A stretch of 30,882 nt of DNA, taken from assembly GCA_018644785.1 (NCBI GenBank), contig JABGPV010000025.1, forward strand, positions 1 through 30,882. The letters are read 5' to 3'. Both the position numbers and the translations under genes were made by a program. Within the stretch, counting starts at the first letter, position 1, and every line of letters starts with the position of its first letter. The DNA is from Deltaproteobacteria bacterium. GTDB lineage: Bacteria > Desulfobacterota > DSM-4660 > Desulfatiglandales > Desulfatiglandaceae. Below, piece after piece: positions 8,463 through 15,931 of the stretch. The notes beneath the pieces were generated by a model, which was not told the origin of the DNA, did no database searches, and saw only the letters and a program-made list of their open reading frames with translations.

Positions 8463-9788
8463 CTATTCTTCATAGACTTTGCGAATCAGCTTGCCTTTGT
8501 ATTGGTATTGCGGCAGTTCATCCACCAGTTCAATCTTGGCTTGAAAAATCAGTCTGGAACGGATTTCCTGTTCCACCTGTTTCTTCAGTTCAACCTTGTC
8601 TCCGGGGGCTTCCCCCAGTTCCACCTTAACTTTCAAGGGAGGTGCTACCACGGGTCCGGGGTTTTCCAGCTGGATTTCAATGTTTCCGCTCACCCGGGGG
8701 ATCAGTTTGCTCACCACATCCTTGACTGCCAACGGATAAACGTTGACGCCTAAAACCGTTAGCATGTCATCGATTCGACCCAACACCTCAATGCGAAATC
8801 CGCCTCTGCCGCATTGACATGTTTCCGTTGACACCACTTTCACATGGTCCCTGGAACGATATCTCAGCAGCGGCATGCCTTTCTGGATGAGCCCCGTATA
8901 GACCAGCTCACCCATGACCCCTTCCTTGATTTCCAGGGACGCGTCTGTTTCCGGATCAATGATCTCCACATGAACCAAACCCTGACCCAGGTAATGCATT
9001 CCAGCACCGCGATTCTGAACGCATTCCCCCCAAACGATGCAGCACTGTTCTCCCATGCCCATGCCTTCCACCACCGTGGCCCCGAAACTTTCCTCGATAA
9101 GCGGACGAACGATTTTGGTCCCCCCTTCGGCGCCGCCTACGATGGTGCGAATCCCCAGTTCCTTGGGGTTCAGTCCTGCTTTTTCCACTTCACCCAGAAG
9201 ATAACTCCAGAATGAAACCGTTGAATGGAGCGTGTTGGCGCCCTGATATTGAAAAGCGCTGAGAACACGATCGGTATTGAATCCGGTAGGAAAGTTGACG
9301 GCCCCCGTTTTCTCGATCCCTTCCCTGAAAGTGTCAGCGATGAAAGGCGCCGTGGGAATGTTCACCACTATGCTGTCCGGCCGAATCCCGCCGCCCCAGC
9401 AGAACCGGGCAATGGCTTCCGCATGGACATCATGAATATCCCCGGCAGTAAGGCCCAGGTAGGTCGGGATGCCGGTAGTGCCGCTGGATGAATAGACGCG
9501 GCATAAGTCAATAACATCGCAAGCCCTGTGTGCGCCTACCGGCGGATTCTTCATTTGTGCCTCCCGCAGGTCGCTTTTGACCGTAAACGGCAGCTTGACG
9601 ATATCGTCCAGGCTCTTTATCCGACTCACGTCCAGATCCGCCTCTTTAAATTTGTCTTGGTAAAATATCGAATTATCCGACACATACTTCACCTGGGACA
9701 GAAATTTCTCATCGTGAAGAGCGGCCAGGCCCTCCGCGGTGACGGATTCCATTTCTTCGTTGAACATCTTTTTTAATTTATCTGTCAT
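8463..9788 (-). CDS. Phenylacetate-CoA ligase (PaaK) family AMP-forming ligase
   Basis: A 441-residue adenylate-forming enzyme. It should activate a carboxylic acid with ATP and then form the CoA thioester. The AMP-binding P-loop YSSSGTTGIPT is at residues 99-109. A GMGMGE segment, the GELVYTGL hairpin and LLRYRSRD match PaaK. CQCGRGG followed by LGRIDDML precedes the mobile C-terminal domain, which ends with a Lys-containing YKGKLIRKV. The length equals that of PaaK (about 430-440). PaaK relatives act on phenylacetate, hydroxybenzoates and many other acids, so the substrate is not settled. It sits between the Tm-1-like gene and the carboxyltransferase gene, which suits CoA activation of a carboxylated product. 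The ATG at 9788 has AAAAGGAG upstream. Confidence 0.9.
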   Translation of the reverse strand: MTDKLKKMFNEEMESVTAEGLAALHDEKFLSQVKYVSDNSIFYQDKFKEADLDVSRIKSLDDIVKLPFTVKSDLREAQMKNPPVGAHRACDVIDLCRVYSSSGTTGIPTYLGLTAGDIHDVHAEAIARFCWGGGIRPDSIVVNIPTAPFIADTFREGIEKTGAVNFPTGFNTDRVLSAFQYQGANTLHSTVSFWSYLLGEVEKAGLNPKELGIRTIVGGAEGGTKIVRPLIEESFGATVVEGMGMGEQCCIVWGECVQNRGAGMHYLGQGLVHVEIIDPETDASLEIKEGVMGELVYTGLIQKGMPLLRYRSRDHVKVVSTETCQCGRGGFRIEVLGRIDDMLTVLGVNVYPLAVKDVVSKLIPRVSGNIEIQLENPGPVVAPPLKVKVELGEAPGDKVELKKQVEQEIRSRLIFQAKIELVDELPQYQYKGKLIRKVYEE

Positions 9789-9853
9789 GAAAAACTCCTT
9801 TTATATGGGTTCCCAAGCTGACGCCAGGAAATGGGATAACGCCTTTAATCTAT

Positions 9854-11083
9854 TTAACGTTTTTCCTTCATCATCTGATCGAGACTGTTCACAATGGCGT
9901 GGGCCGTGGGAAGATCTTCCAGATTGCAATCCACCGTTTCAAAGGGGATGTCAATCTTCAAATGTTTTTTCAATTCATCCATAAACAACCTGTCCGCTTC
10001 AGGGTCGTAGAGGATGCTCCCTTCACGGTCGATGGAAGACCATCCCTTAGAAGGGACGATCATCTTGAGCGGCCCTTTGGTTTGATTCATTTTTTCTGCG
10101 TACATGCGTGCGCCTTCCAGTAGTTCGTCTTCCGGGAAACGCGTCATGGCCCTCATTTGATCAATTTCAAAAATGCGGCCGTCAGCCATATATTTTTCAC
10201 GGTTGTGCCGTGTGGGTCCTACACCTGTGAGATTGAGACAGCAGGGCGCCCACACCTGAGGAATGCCCCGGTCAAGGGCCGCATCCAGTCTTTCCATACC
10301 TGCCGCACGATTCCCTTTGAATTTTGCCTCAACCAGACCAGCGGGTACAATTTCCACCACCGCGTCGAAAAAGCCCTGGGCGATGAGCCGATCCATGGCC
10401 TTGTCGCTGGTGCCGTTCGCGTGAAAGGGATAGACGTGATATCCTTTCTCCGTCAGGAGTCCTTCAACATTTTTGGCGCAGGCATCCGAGAACCCCAGCT
10501 CGGTGACCGCCACGGAAGGCGCGGGCAGGGTCAATTTCTTGTGGTCAAGGACCTCTTCCACCATGCCGGATATGGCGCCACCTACCTGGGCCAGCGCATT
10601 TTTCACCAGATCATTCATCCCCGACACTTCCATGATCATCTGCATCACCACCATATTCGTGGGCACGAACCAGCGGCCCACATAAACGGGCATGGCCGCC
10701 GGTGTGGCAATGATTTTCGGTATTCCAAAAGGGAGTCTGTCCATGATTCGAGCCCCCACAAGGGCGATGGTGACGCCGCCCAGTGCCACAATCCCTTGCA
10801 ACCGGTCCTCTGAAAGAAGTTTCATGGCCGTCTCTATGGCGCCCCGGGTCATGATATCCGTCACCCACATGCGATCCCTTGACGCGGTGAGTTCTGCCAT
10901 ATCCTTTCCCACGGAACTTGCGATTTCTTCAGGAGAGATGTCCCCCTTCACTTTTCCAGCCCCCCCCATGCTGATGTCCATCAGGATGACCTGGTGACCT
11001 CTTTTTTCCATCCTTTCTTTCAGGAACTGCAATTGCTCGCCCTTTGTATCGGCCGTTCCCACAAGAACTATGTTTTTTTTCAT
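9854..11083 (-). CDS. Tm-1-like ATP-binding / UPF0261 family protein
   Basis: A 409-residue protein that matches the UPF0261 (Tm-1-like) family over its full length. The start IVLVGTADTKGEQLQFLKER and the later LGGVTIALVGARIMD are characteristic. In plants the Tm-1 N-terminal domain binds ATP and a viral helicase; the bacterial role is unknown. Bacterial homologues often sit in catabolic gene clusters. Here it lies between the response regulator (50 bp) and the PaaK-like ligase (65 bp), which suggests a role in the same pathway. No membrane segment is present. The start at 11083 has an AAAGGGG site. The family call is strong; the function is not known. Confidence 0.9.
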   Translation of the reverse strand: MKKNIVLVGTADTKGEQLQFLKERMEKRGHQVILMDISMGGAGKVKGDISPEEIASSVGKDMAELTASRDRMWVTDIMTRGAIETAMKLLSEDRLQGIVALGGVTIALVGARIMDRLPFGIPKIIATPAAMPVYVGRWFVPTNMVVMQMIMEVSGMNDLVKNALAQVGGAISGMVEEVLDHKKLTLPAPSVAVTELGFSDACAKNVEGLLTEKGYHVYPFHANGTSDKAMDRLIAQGFFDAVVEIVPAGLVEAKFKGNRAAGMERLDAALDRGIPQVWAPCCLNLTGVGPTRHNREKYMADGRIFEIDQMRAMTRFPEDELLEGARMYAEKMNQTKGPLKMIVPSKGWSSIDREGSILYDPEADRLFMDELKKHLKIDIPFETVDCNLEDLPTAHAIVNSLDQMMKEKR

Positions 11084-11133
11084 TCCGGGCCCCTTTCTGA
11101 TTCAGGAATAATTCGCTGTGCCGAAGGTTTAAA

Positions 11134-11637
11134 TTATGAATTCTCCATTTTCAGAGATTCATGAAATTCTTTAAAGAAGGCATCCTGTTCTTTCCAATCA
11201 GTCCCGAATCGTTTGGAAAAAAAGGCGTCGGTTCGGTCCAGGGATTTCATCCACCAAAAGCGTTTTCCACCTCCGCTCACCACTTCCTCCAGCAATTCTT
11301 TAAGTTCAGTGATGTACTCTTTTGGAAGGAAAGCGGCAGCCCCCAGCTCAATGGATTTCTTCAATGACTCGGGGGTTGCCGCGTGGGCCGTCAGCATCAG
11401 AGCGGGAAAATCTTTTAAAACGGCATGTCTCAACAGCTCGAACCCGTTTACGCCCTGGATATCCAAAATCACCGCGTCATAAGATTGCGTTGACATGAAC
11501 TCGATAGCAGCATCATAATCGGCGGCTTGGTGAACGACGCACATGTCCAAAATTTCCTTGAGTGTTTCCAATACGTCCGGTTCATCATCCACAACCAAAA
11601 TCCGTTTCCCATTCAGTGGGTTTTCTGAATTCATCAT
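11134..11637 (-). CDS. Response regulator with receiver domain and no recognised output domain
   Basis: A 167-residue protein with one complete receiver domain (residues about 12-125). The acidic pair is in VVDDEPD near residue 17, the phosphoacceptor is D59 (VILDIQG), the switch Thr is T83 (MLTAHA), and the conserved Lys is K106 (FLPKEYI). The last 40 residues contain no helix-turn-helix; they are rich in aromatic and charged residues. No histidine kinase is encoded in the window. It starts 48 bp downstream of the PpsB-like gene and is probably co-transcribed with it. It may act by protein contact, possibly on the pathway enzymes; that is speculative. Start codons at 11637 and 11634 are both possible behind AAGGAG. 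Confidence 0.9.
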   Translation of the reverse strand: MMNSENPLNGKRILVVDDEPDVLETLKEILDMCVVHQAADYDAAIEFMSTQSYDAVILDIQGVNGFELLRHAVLKDFPALMLTAHAATPESLKKSIELGAAAFLPKEYITELKELLEEVVSGGGKRFWWMKSLDRTDAFFSKRFGTDWKEQDAFFKEFHESLKMENS

Positions 11638-11685
11638 TACTTTGGCTCCTTTTTATTCTTTATTTCTATTTGGAACACTCTGATT

Positions 11686-12717
11686 TTAAGCGTATTTCTT
11701 GGCCAGCAGATCCATGATGCGGTCAGTGGTCGAAACAGGTTTTTTGGCTTGGACCTTTGCAGGCCGCGTTTGGAGCCAGAAGATATTTTGTGGAAACGGG
11801 AGGTCTCCATCAACGGCCCATTCCATATCCTGCGCGCAGCCCAACTGTTTCTCCACGGATTTGCCGGTTTTGACGATTTCAATGACTTCCTCATCGCTAA
11901 GGGAGGGGACCCGTTGCATTTTTTCGGGGACATCAACCCACTCGGCACCCTTTTCCATATTGACGACGCACCTGGTTTTTTGCCCAACATGCCGGGAAAT
12001 GATCTCCAGACTTTCCTTGTCCACCACAAATCCGTCGACACTTCCGGAACCGCTGACGACGCCTTCCCCCAAGCCCCAATTGGCTTCGAGGATGACTTTG
12101 TTGTCGTCTCCCGTAATGGGGTCCACGGTGAAACTGACCCCTGAAGATCTCGAATTCACCATTTTGGGAACCGCAACGCCCAGTTCATCGCCGATTACCG
12201 GGAGGCCTTTTTTAACACGGAATGCCACCGCCCTGGCGGTATAGGAGCTGGCCCATACCGTCTTTACTTTCTGTAACAGATCGTCATCACCGATGACATT
12301 GAGATAGGTTTCAAACATGCCGGGGCGGCTTTCCGTTCCGGCGGATCTGACGGAGACCGCCACATCTTTAATGTCCAGTTTTTCACAGAGTTGGTGGTAA
12401 TACTCAAGAATCTGGGTCCCCACCTCTTTAGACATTTCTCTATCTTCGATCATGGATTTTAGCTTTTCGCTGACCTCATCAAAGACTTGGATCCCAGCCC
12501 CCTTGAGTTCTCCAAGGCTTTCTACGTATTGGCTCATTTCCTTTGAACTTCCGGTTTCGTCGAGGAATTTTCGATACATATCAATGCTGATGGCAAATCC
12601 CGGCGGGACCGCCATGCCAAGCTGAATCATTTGTCCCAGGTTCGCACATTTCTTTCCAACGATATCGTTGTGCTTTTCCTCCAGATCTTCAAACCAAAAA
12701 ATCAGTTTTTCAGACAT
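11686..12717 (-). CDS. PEP synthase-type ATP-grasp (PPDK_N) protein, phenylphosphate synthase PpsB-like
   Basis: A 343-residue stand-alone nucleotide-binding half of a PEP synthase-like phosphotransferase. The N-terminal KCANLGQM (about 23-30), VRSAGTESRPG (123-133), SSGVSFTVDP (191-200), EANWGLGE (211-218), QDMEWAVD (296-303) and LQTRP (315-319) follow the ATP-grasp motif order of PEP synthase, PPDK and rifampin phosphotransferase. It stops after this domain, so it has no phosphohistidine and no PEP/pyruvate domain. The length is close to that of PpsB of anaerobic phenol degraders. The phosphohistidine partner is encoded at 15932-17647 in the same gene run. Together they should transfer the beta-phosphoryl group of ATP to an acceptor. 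The start at 12717 has an AGGGGGGG stretch upstream. Confidence 0.9.
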   Translation of the reverse strand: MSEKLIFWFEDLEEKHNDIVGKKCANLGQMIQLGMAVPPGFAISIDMYRKFLDETGSSKEMSQYVESLGELKGAGIQVFDEVSEKLKSMIEDREMSKEVGTQILEYYHQLCEKLDIKDVAVSVRSAGTESRPGMFETYLNVIGDDDLLQKVKTVWASSYTARAVAFRVKKGLPVIGDELGVAVPKMVNSRSSGVSFTVDPITGDDNKVILEANWGLGEGVVSGSGSVDGFVVDKESLEIISRHVGQKTRCVVNMEKGAEWVDVPEKMQRVPSLSDEEVIEIVKTGKSVEKQLGCAQDMEWAVDGDLPFPQNIFWLQTRPAKVQAKKPVSTTDRIMDLLAKKYA

Positions 12718-12758
12718 CTTTCCCCCCCTTAAATTTTCAATAAATCCGGGTTATCATC

Positions 12759-14054
12759 CTACAACTTGATCTTTAACAACACGCCATGTTCAAAATCCGC
12801 CCGATTCCAGTGGAACTTATGAACCGGAAGGGGATAACGACTATTGGCGATCAGTTTTCGAAAACGACCTTTCCATAATTTTTCACTGCCGGACCAGGCT
12901 TCCATGGTCCCGTTTTTGAGTGTCGACGCCATTTGAACGGCGGGCCCGGGAAACAGATTGGAAAAGGGCCGTTTGCCAAGTTTCCCCGGAACAATTTTTT
13001 GTGGGACCACGTAGCGGATGGGTGGTTCCGCTTTCATGGAGATTCCGGCTTCCATTCCAACATCCATTGAAGTAAGTTTTTTAATGATGCTTTGAGCCGC
13101 CAATTTTCCTTCAAGGGCGCACAAATCATGCATGTCCGCCCCGCGCAACAAATTCCCCGCGGCAAAAATATTCGGCACGGATGTCATGAAGTCCATGTCA
13201 ACAGCCGGACCATCGGTGGCAGTATCACTTTCAATGGGCGTATCTTCAATCAAGCTGGACTCCGGTCGAAATTTCCCCGTGACGATGACCGTATCGCAAT
13301 CCACTCGAAAATGCGCCATTGTCTTCTCCCTGACCAGTTCAATCCCCTCCACCCGCTCATTTCCCAGGATTTCCTTAACCGAAGTGTTCTTGTATATGGG
13401 GAAGCCGTAAAGTCGCCGCATCACTTCTGAGGGGAGGGCGTGGGTTTGAATTTCCGGCTCTTCTTCCACCATTCCGACAATGGATACCCCCGCGCGTCTG
13501 AGGGTCAAAACGCTGGAAAGGGCCACATGTTCGCTCCCGATGATCACAGCGCGTTTTCCTGGACGCAGAAGCCGGTGGTTGACCAGTTCCTGGAGGGTCC
13601 CTGTGGTAAAGATCCCCGCAGGCCGTGCCCCGGGAATACGTCTCGCTTGGCGGGAACGCTCAAAACACCCGGTGGCCAGAAGAATGAACCGGCTTTTGTG
13701 GGATCTTGCTCCTTGAGGAGACAGGCTTTGAAAACTATGCATTCTACGCGAACCACCTGGAACAACATCCAGAACCGTGGTGCCTGTATGGATCCGGACG
13801 GGCGTTTCTTGAATCAAAGTGCGCAATTTTCGTGCATAGGCCGGCCCGGTATAGATGCGTTTGCGGTCACGCATTCCGAAGAAGAAATGACAAAACCTGG
13901 GAATCCCCCCCAATTGTTCTTCTCTTTCGAAAAGGGCGATTTTTAATGATGGCCACCGGGACAATTCGAGACCCGCCGAGATGCCGGCCGGACCACCCCC
14001 TACGATTGCAACATCCAAGGGGAGTGATTCTTCTGGGGCGAATTCGTTCATCAT
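12759..14054 (-). CDS. GlpB/HcnB-like FAD-NAD(P) oxidoreductase
   Basis: A pyridine-nucleotide-disulfide-type flavoprotein of about 431 residues. The first dinucleotide motif is VGGGPAG near residue 20. A second, weaker one is IIGSEHVAL, and an AAGNLLRGAD segment closes the FAD site. This type of protein is found beside GlpA-like dehydrogenases carrying BFD domains, and the neighbour at 14066 is exactly that. I set the start at 14054 (ATGATG, so 14051 is equally possible). The longer open frame to 14177 would overlap the end of the upstream gene by over 100 bp with low-complexity sequence, and the FAD domain only begins after the double Met. The stop of the upstream gene is 11 bp before this start, so translation is likely coupled. 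Confidence 0.85.
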   Translation of the reverse strand: MMNEFAPEESLPLDVAIVGGGPAGISAGLELSRWPSLKIALFEREEQLGGIPRFCHFFFGMRDRKRIYTGPAYARKLRTLIQETPVRIHTGTTVLDVVPGGSRRMHSFQSLSPQGARSHKSRFILLATGCFERSRQARRIPGARPAGIFTTGTLQELVNHRLLRPGKRAVIIGSEHVALSSVLTLRRAGVSIVGMVEEEPEIQTHALPSEVMRRLYGFPIYKNTSVKEILGNERVEGIELVREKTMAHFRVDCDTVIVTGKFRPESSLIEDTPIESDTATDGPAVDMDFMTSVPNIFAAGNLLRGADMHDLCALEGKLAAQSIIKKLTSMDVGMEAGISMKAEPPIRYVVPQKIVPGKLGKRPFSNLFPGPAVQMASTLKNGTMEAWSGSEKLWKGRFRKLIANSRYPLPVHKFHWNRADFEHGVLLKIKL

Positions 14055-14065
14055 TCTTCCGGTTC

Positions 14066-15499
14066 TTAGTGGAGGTAATTCGATCCTCGTCCTTTCTTGG
14101 TGATGGTTGAAACAGCCTGATTCCGTTCTCTTGCCAAAATGGCGGTCACTTCCGGGCCGCAGTAATTGGTTTGGCACCTTCCCATACCGGCCCGTGTCCT
14201 GAATTTCACGCCATCCAACGTGGTTGCCCCTCTTTTAATGGCTTCAACGATCTCCCCTTCGCTCACCTTTTCGCAGCGGCACACCACCCGGCCGTAACAC
14301 GGATTTTTTCCGACGAGTTCGTTCATCTGCAGCGGCGTCGATTTCAGCAGCGATCTGATACCTTTCCGATAGGGGTTGAATTCCGCCTTCTCGGTCATGT
14401 CCAACCCATTATTGCGGAGTATTTCTACCACGCGCTTGCCCACTGCTGGAGAACAGGTAATGCCCGGCGGGGGCAAGACGGCATGAACGAAAGCAGGATT
14501 CTTCCGTGATGCTTCCACTATGAAATCACCCCGGTCGTTTCGGGCCGTCAAGCCGGCGTAGGACGCAACCACGTGACGCTCAAAATCAATTCCGGGAAGC
14601 AGTACTTTGGCGCTTTTCAGGGTGGCATCAAAAACCCTTTTTGAAACGGCGCGATCTTCAATCCCTTTTGCCGGTTCGGAAAATGAGTTGTAAATCAAAA
14701 GTTTTTCATGAAAGGTGGGGGTCACCAATTTGTAGCGGTTAAATGCCTTTGGATCATTCAGCGCGGTTACAATGTGATGAACAACGTCCCCCAAAAGGGT
14801 ATCTATAATTAGGCATGTGGCCTTGGTATCATACGTAATATGGAAATCTTCGTCCCCTGCCATTCGGGCTACTTTTTCCCCAAAAAGCCCTGCCGCGTTC
14901 ACCATGTAATCGGCCAGGATTACACCGCGGCTGGTCTCGACAATGAATTTGTTTTTTTCAGGCACGATCCCGATTACCCGGGTATCCATAAGCATATCCA
15001 CGCCATTTTCCCGCGCATTCTCAAAAAACGCAGATACCAGGTCAAAGGGATTGAAAACCCCGGCAGTAGGCATGTAAAGCGCAGCAACGGCATCTCGATT
15101 TATATTCGGCTCCAGACGCCTGATCTCGCCGTTGCCGATAATCTCAAGCCCTTCAACTTTTATGAATTCGGCCTGCTTTTTCATGATTTTGAGAGATTCT
15201 AATTCCTCAGTGGAAAAAGCCAGCACCAACTCGCCTGTTTTCTTGAACTCCATATGGAGGTCCGCTATCAGTTGCTCCATCAGCTGATTGCCCTCGGCAA
15301 TCATTTGCTGAGCGATGGTTCCTGGCGCCCACCTGGCCCCTGGATGCCGGACGGCATGGGTCGCTTTGGTCTGCCCCCAACCCACGTCCGCTTCCTTTTC
15401 CACGAGGGTCACGGACAGATCATACTTGGAAAGCTCCCTAGCAGCACTCAGCCCCGTAATACCACCGCCGATAATCAGGACGTCCGTAGTCATGGCCAC
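14066..15499 (-). CDS. GlpA/LhgO-like FAD dehydrogenase with C-terminal BFD [2Fe-2S] domain
   Basis: A 477-residue DAO-family dehydrogenase. It has an N-terminal FAD motif (IIGGGITG, from residue 9), a sarcosine-oxidase/glycerol-3-phosphate-dehydrogenase-like substrate domain, and a C-terminal BFD-like domain with C407, C409, C442 and C447 to bind [2Fe-2S]. Anaerobic glycerol-3-phosphate dehydrogenase GlpA and several amino-acid or hydroxyacid dehydrogenases have this layout. The GlpB-like gene follows directly, so they probably form one electron-transfer complex. The glycerol kinase and the DUF1667 protein often found with such pairs are absent. The start is GTG at 15499 (GGGAG 5 nt upstream) or ATG at 15493. 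The substrate is unknown; a phosphorylated product of the PpsA/B-like pair is a possibility. Confidence 0.88.
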   Translation of the reverse strand: MAMTTDVLIIGGGITGLSAARELSKYDLSVTLVEKEADVGWGQTKATHAVRHPGARWAPGTIAQQMIAEGNQLMEQLIADLHMEFKKTGELVLAFSTEELESLKIMKKQAEFIKVEGLEIIGNGEIRRLEPNINRDAVAALYMPTAGVFNPFDLVSAFFENARENGVDMLMDTRVIGIVPEKNKFIVETSRGVILADYMVNAAGLFGEKVARMAGDEDFHITYDTKATCLIIDTLLGDVVHHIVTALNDPKAFNRYKLVTPTFHEKLLIYNSFSEPAKGIEDRAVSKRVFDATLKSAKVLLPGIDFERHVVASYAGLTARNDRGDFIVEASRKNPAFVHAVLPPPGITCSPAVGKRVVEILRNNGLDMTEKAEFNPYRKGIRSLLKSTPLQMNELVGKNPCYGRVVCRCEKVSEGEIVEAIKRGATTLDGVKFRTRAGMGRCQTNYCGPEVTAILARERNQAVSTITKKGRGSNYLH

Positions 15500-15517
15500 A
15501 AAAACTCCCTTTCACAA

Positions 15518-15802
15518 CTATGTCATTTTTGTGCACATCTTTCGGGAAACATTCTCAGCAAATTTGCCGAAGATTTCCTTCGCGGGGTCCGCCTCTTTTC
15601 GGGCCAAGCTTTCTTTCAATTGAGAAGCATCTTCAAAGAGCATTGTTTTGACAAATCCGGTTTCGCTGCCCGCCACCTGCCAAATATCGTAGGCAATGCA
15701 TTCGATGGATTCCCAGAGCGGTTTGATCTTCTCTTTGGTGATCTGGACGTACTCGGCCTGTTTTTCCACGGGGATATCGTACGTAAATATCATGGTTACC
15801 AT
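15518..15802 (-). CDS. Small dimeric alpha/beta-barrel protein (ABM-like)
   Basis: A 94-residue protein beginning VTMIFTYDIPVEKQAEYVQ, with alternating strand and helix segments typical of the dimeric alpha+beta barrel (antibiotic-biosynthesis-monooxygenase-like) fold. No metal or cofactor motif is evident. The sequence has two Cys, one of them near the C-terminus. It is 18 bp upstream of the GlpA-like gene and about 129 bp downstream of the PpsA-like gene, on the same strand. Such small proteins in catabolic operons act as monooxygenases, isomerases or structural helpers, so no specific role is proposed. The ATG at 15802 has an AAAGGGGTGGG stretch upstream. Confidence 0.7.
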   Translation of the reverse strand: MVTMIFTYDIPVEKQAEYVQITKEKIKPLWESIECIAYDIWQVAGSETGFVKTMLFEDASQLKESLARKEADPAKEIFGKFAENVSRKMCTKMT

Positions 15803-15931
15803 TTCCCACCCCTTTCCTTTGTTTAGCGGAATTTGCGCATCCGGCCATTGGGATCGTCAAGAATGCCCCGTCATCTTCAAACGATGGGACATCCTCGAAA
15901 AACCCATGCTGCCGCGATCCTGAAGCAATCT

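Noticed and set aside
14055..14177. Longer N-terminus for the GlpB-like protein
   Set aside because: It would overlap the BFD domain of the upstream gene, carries no domain sequence, and the double ATG at 14051-14054 directly precedes the FAD domain.
15803..15931. Hairpin between the ABM-like and PpsA-like genes as a terminator
   Set aside because: The pairing near 15863-15892 is short and bulged and has no T tract.
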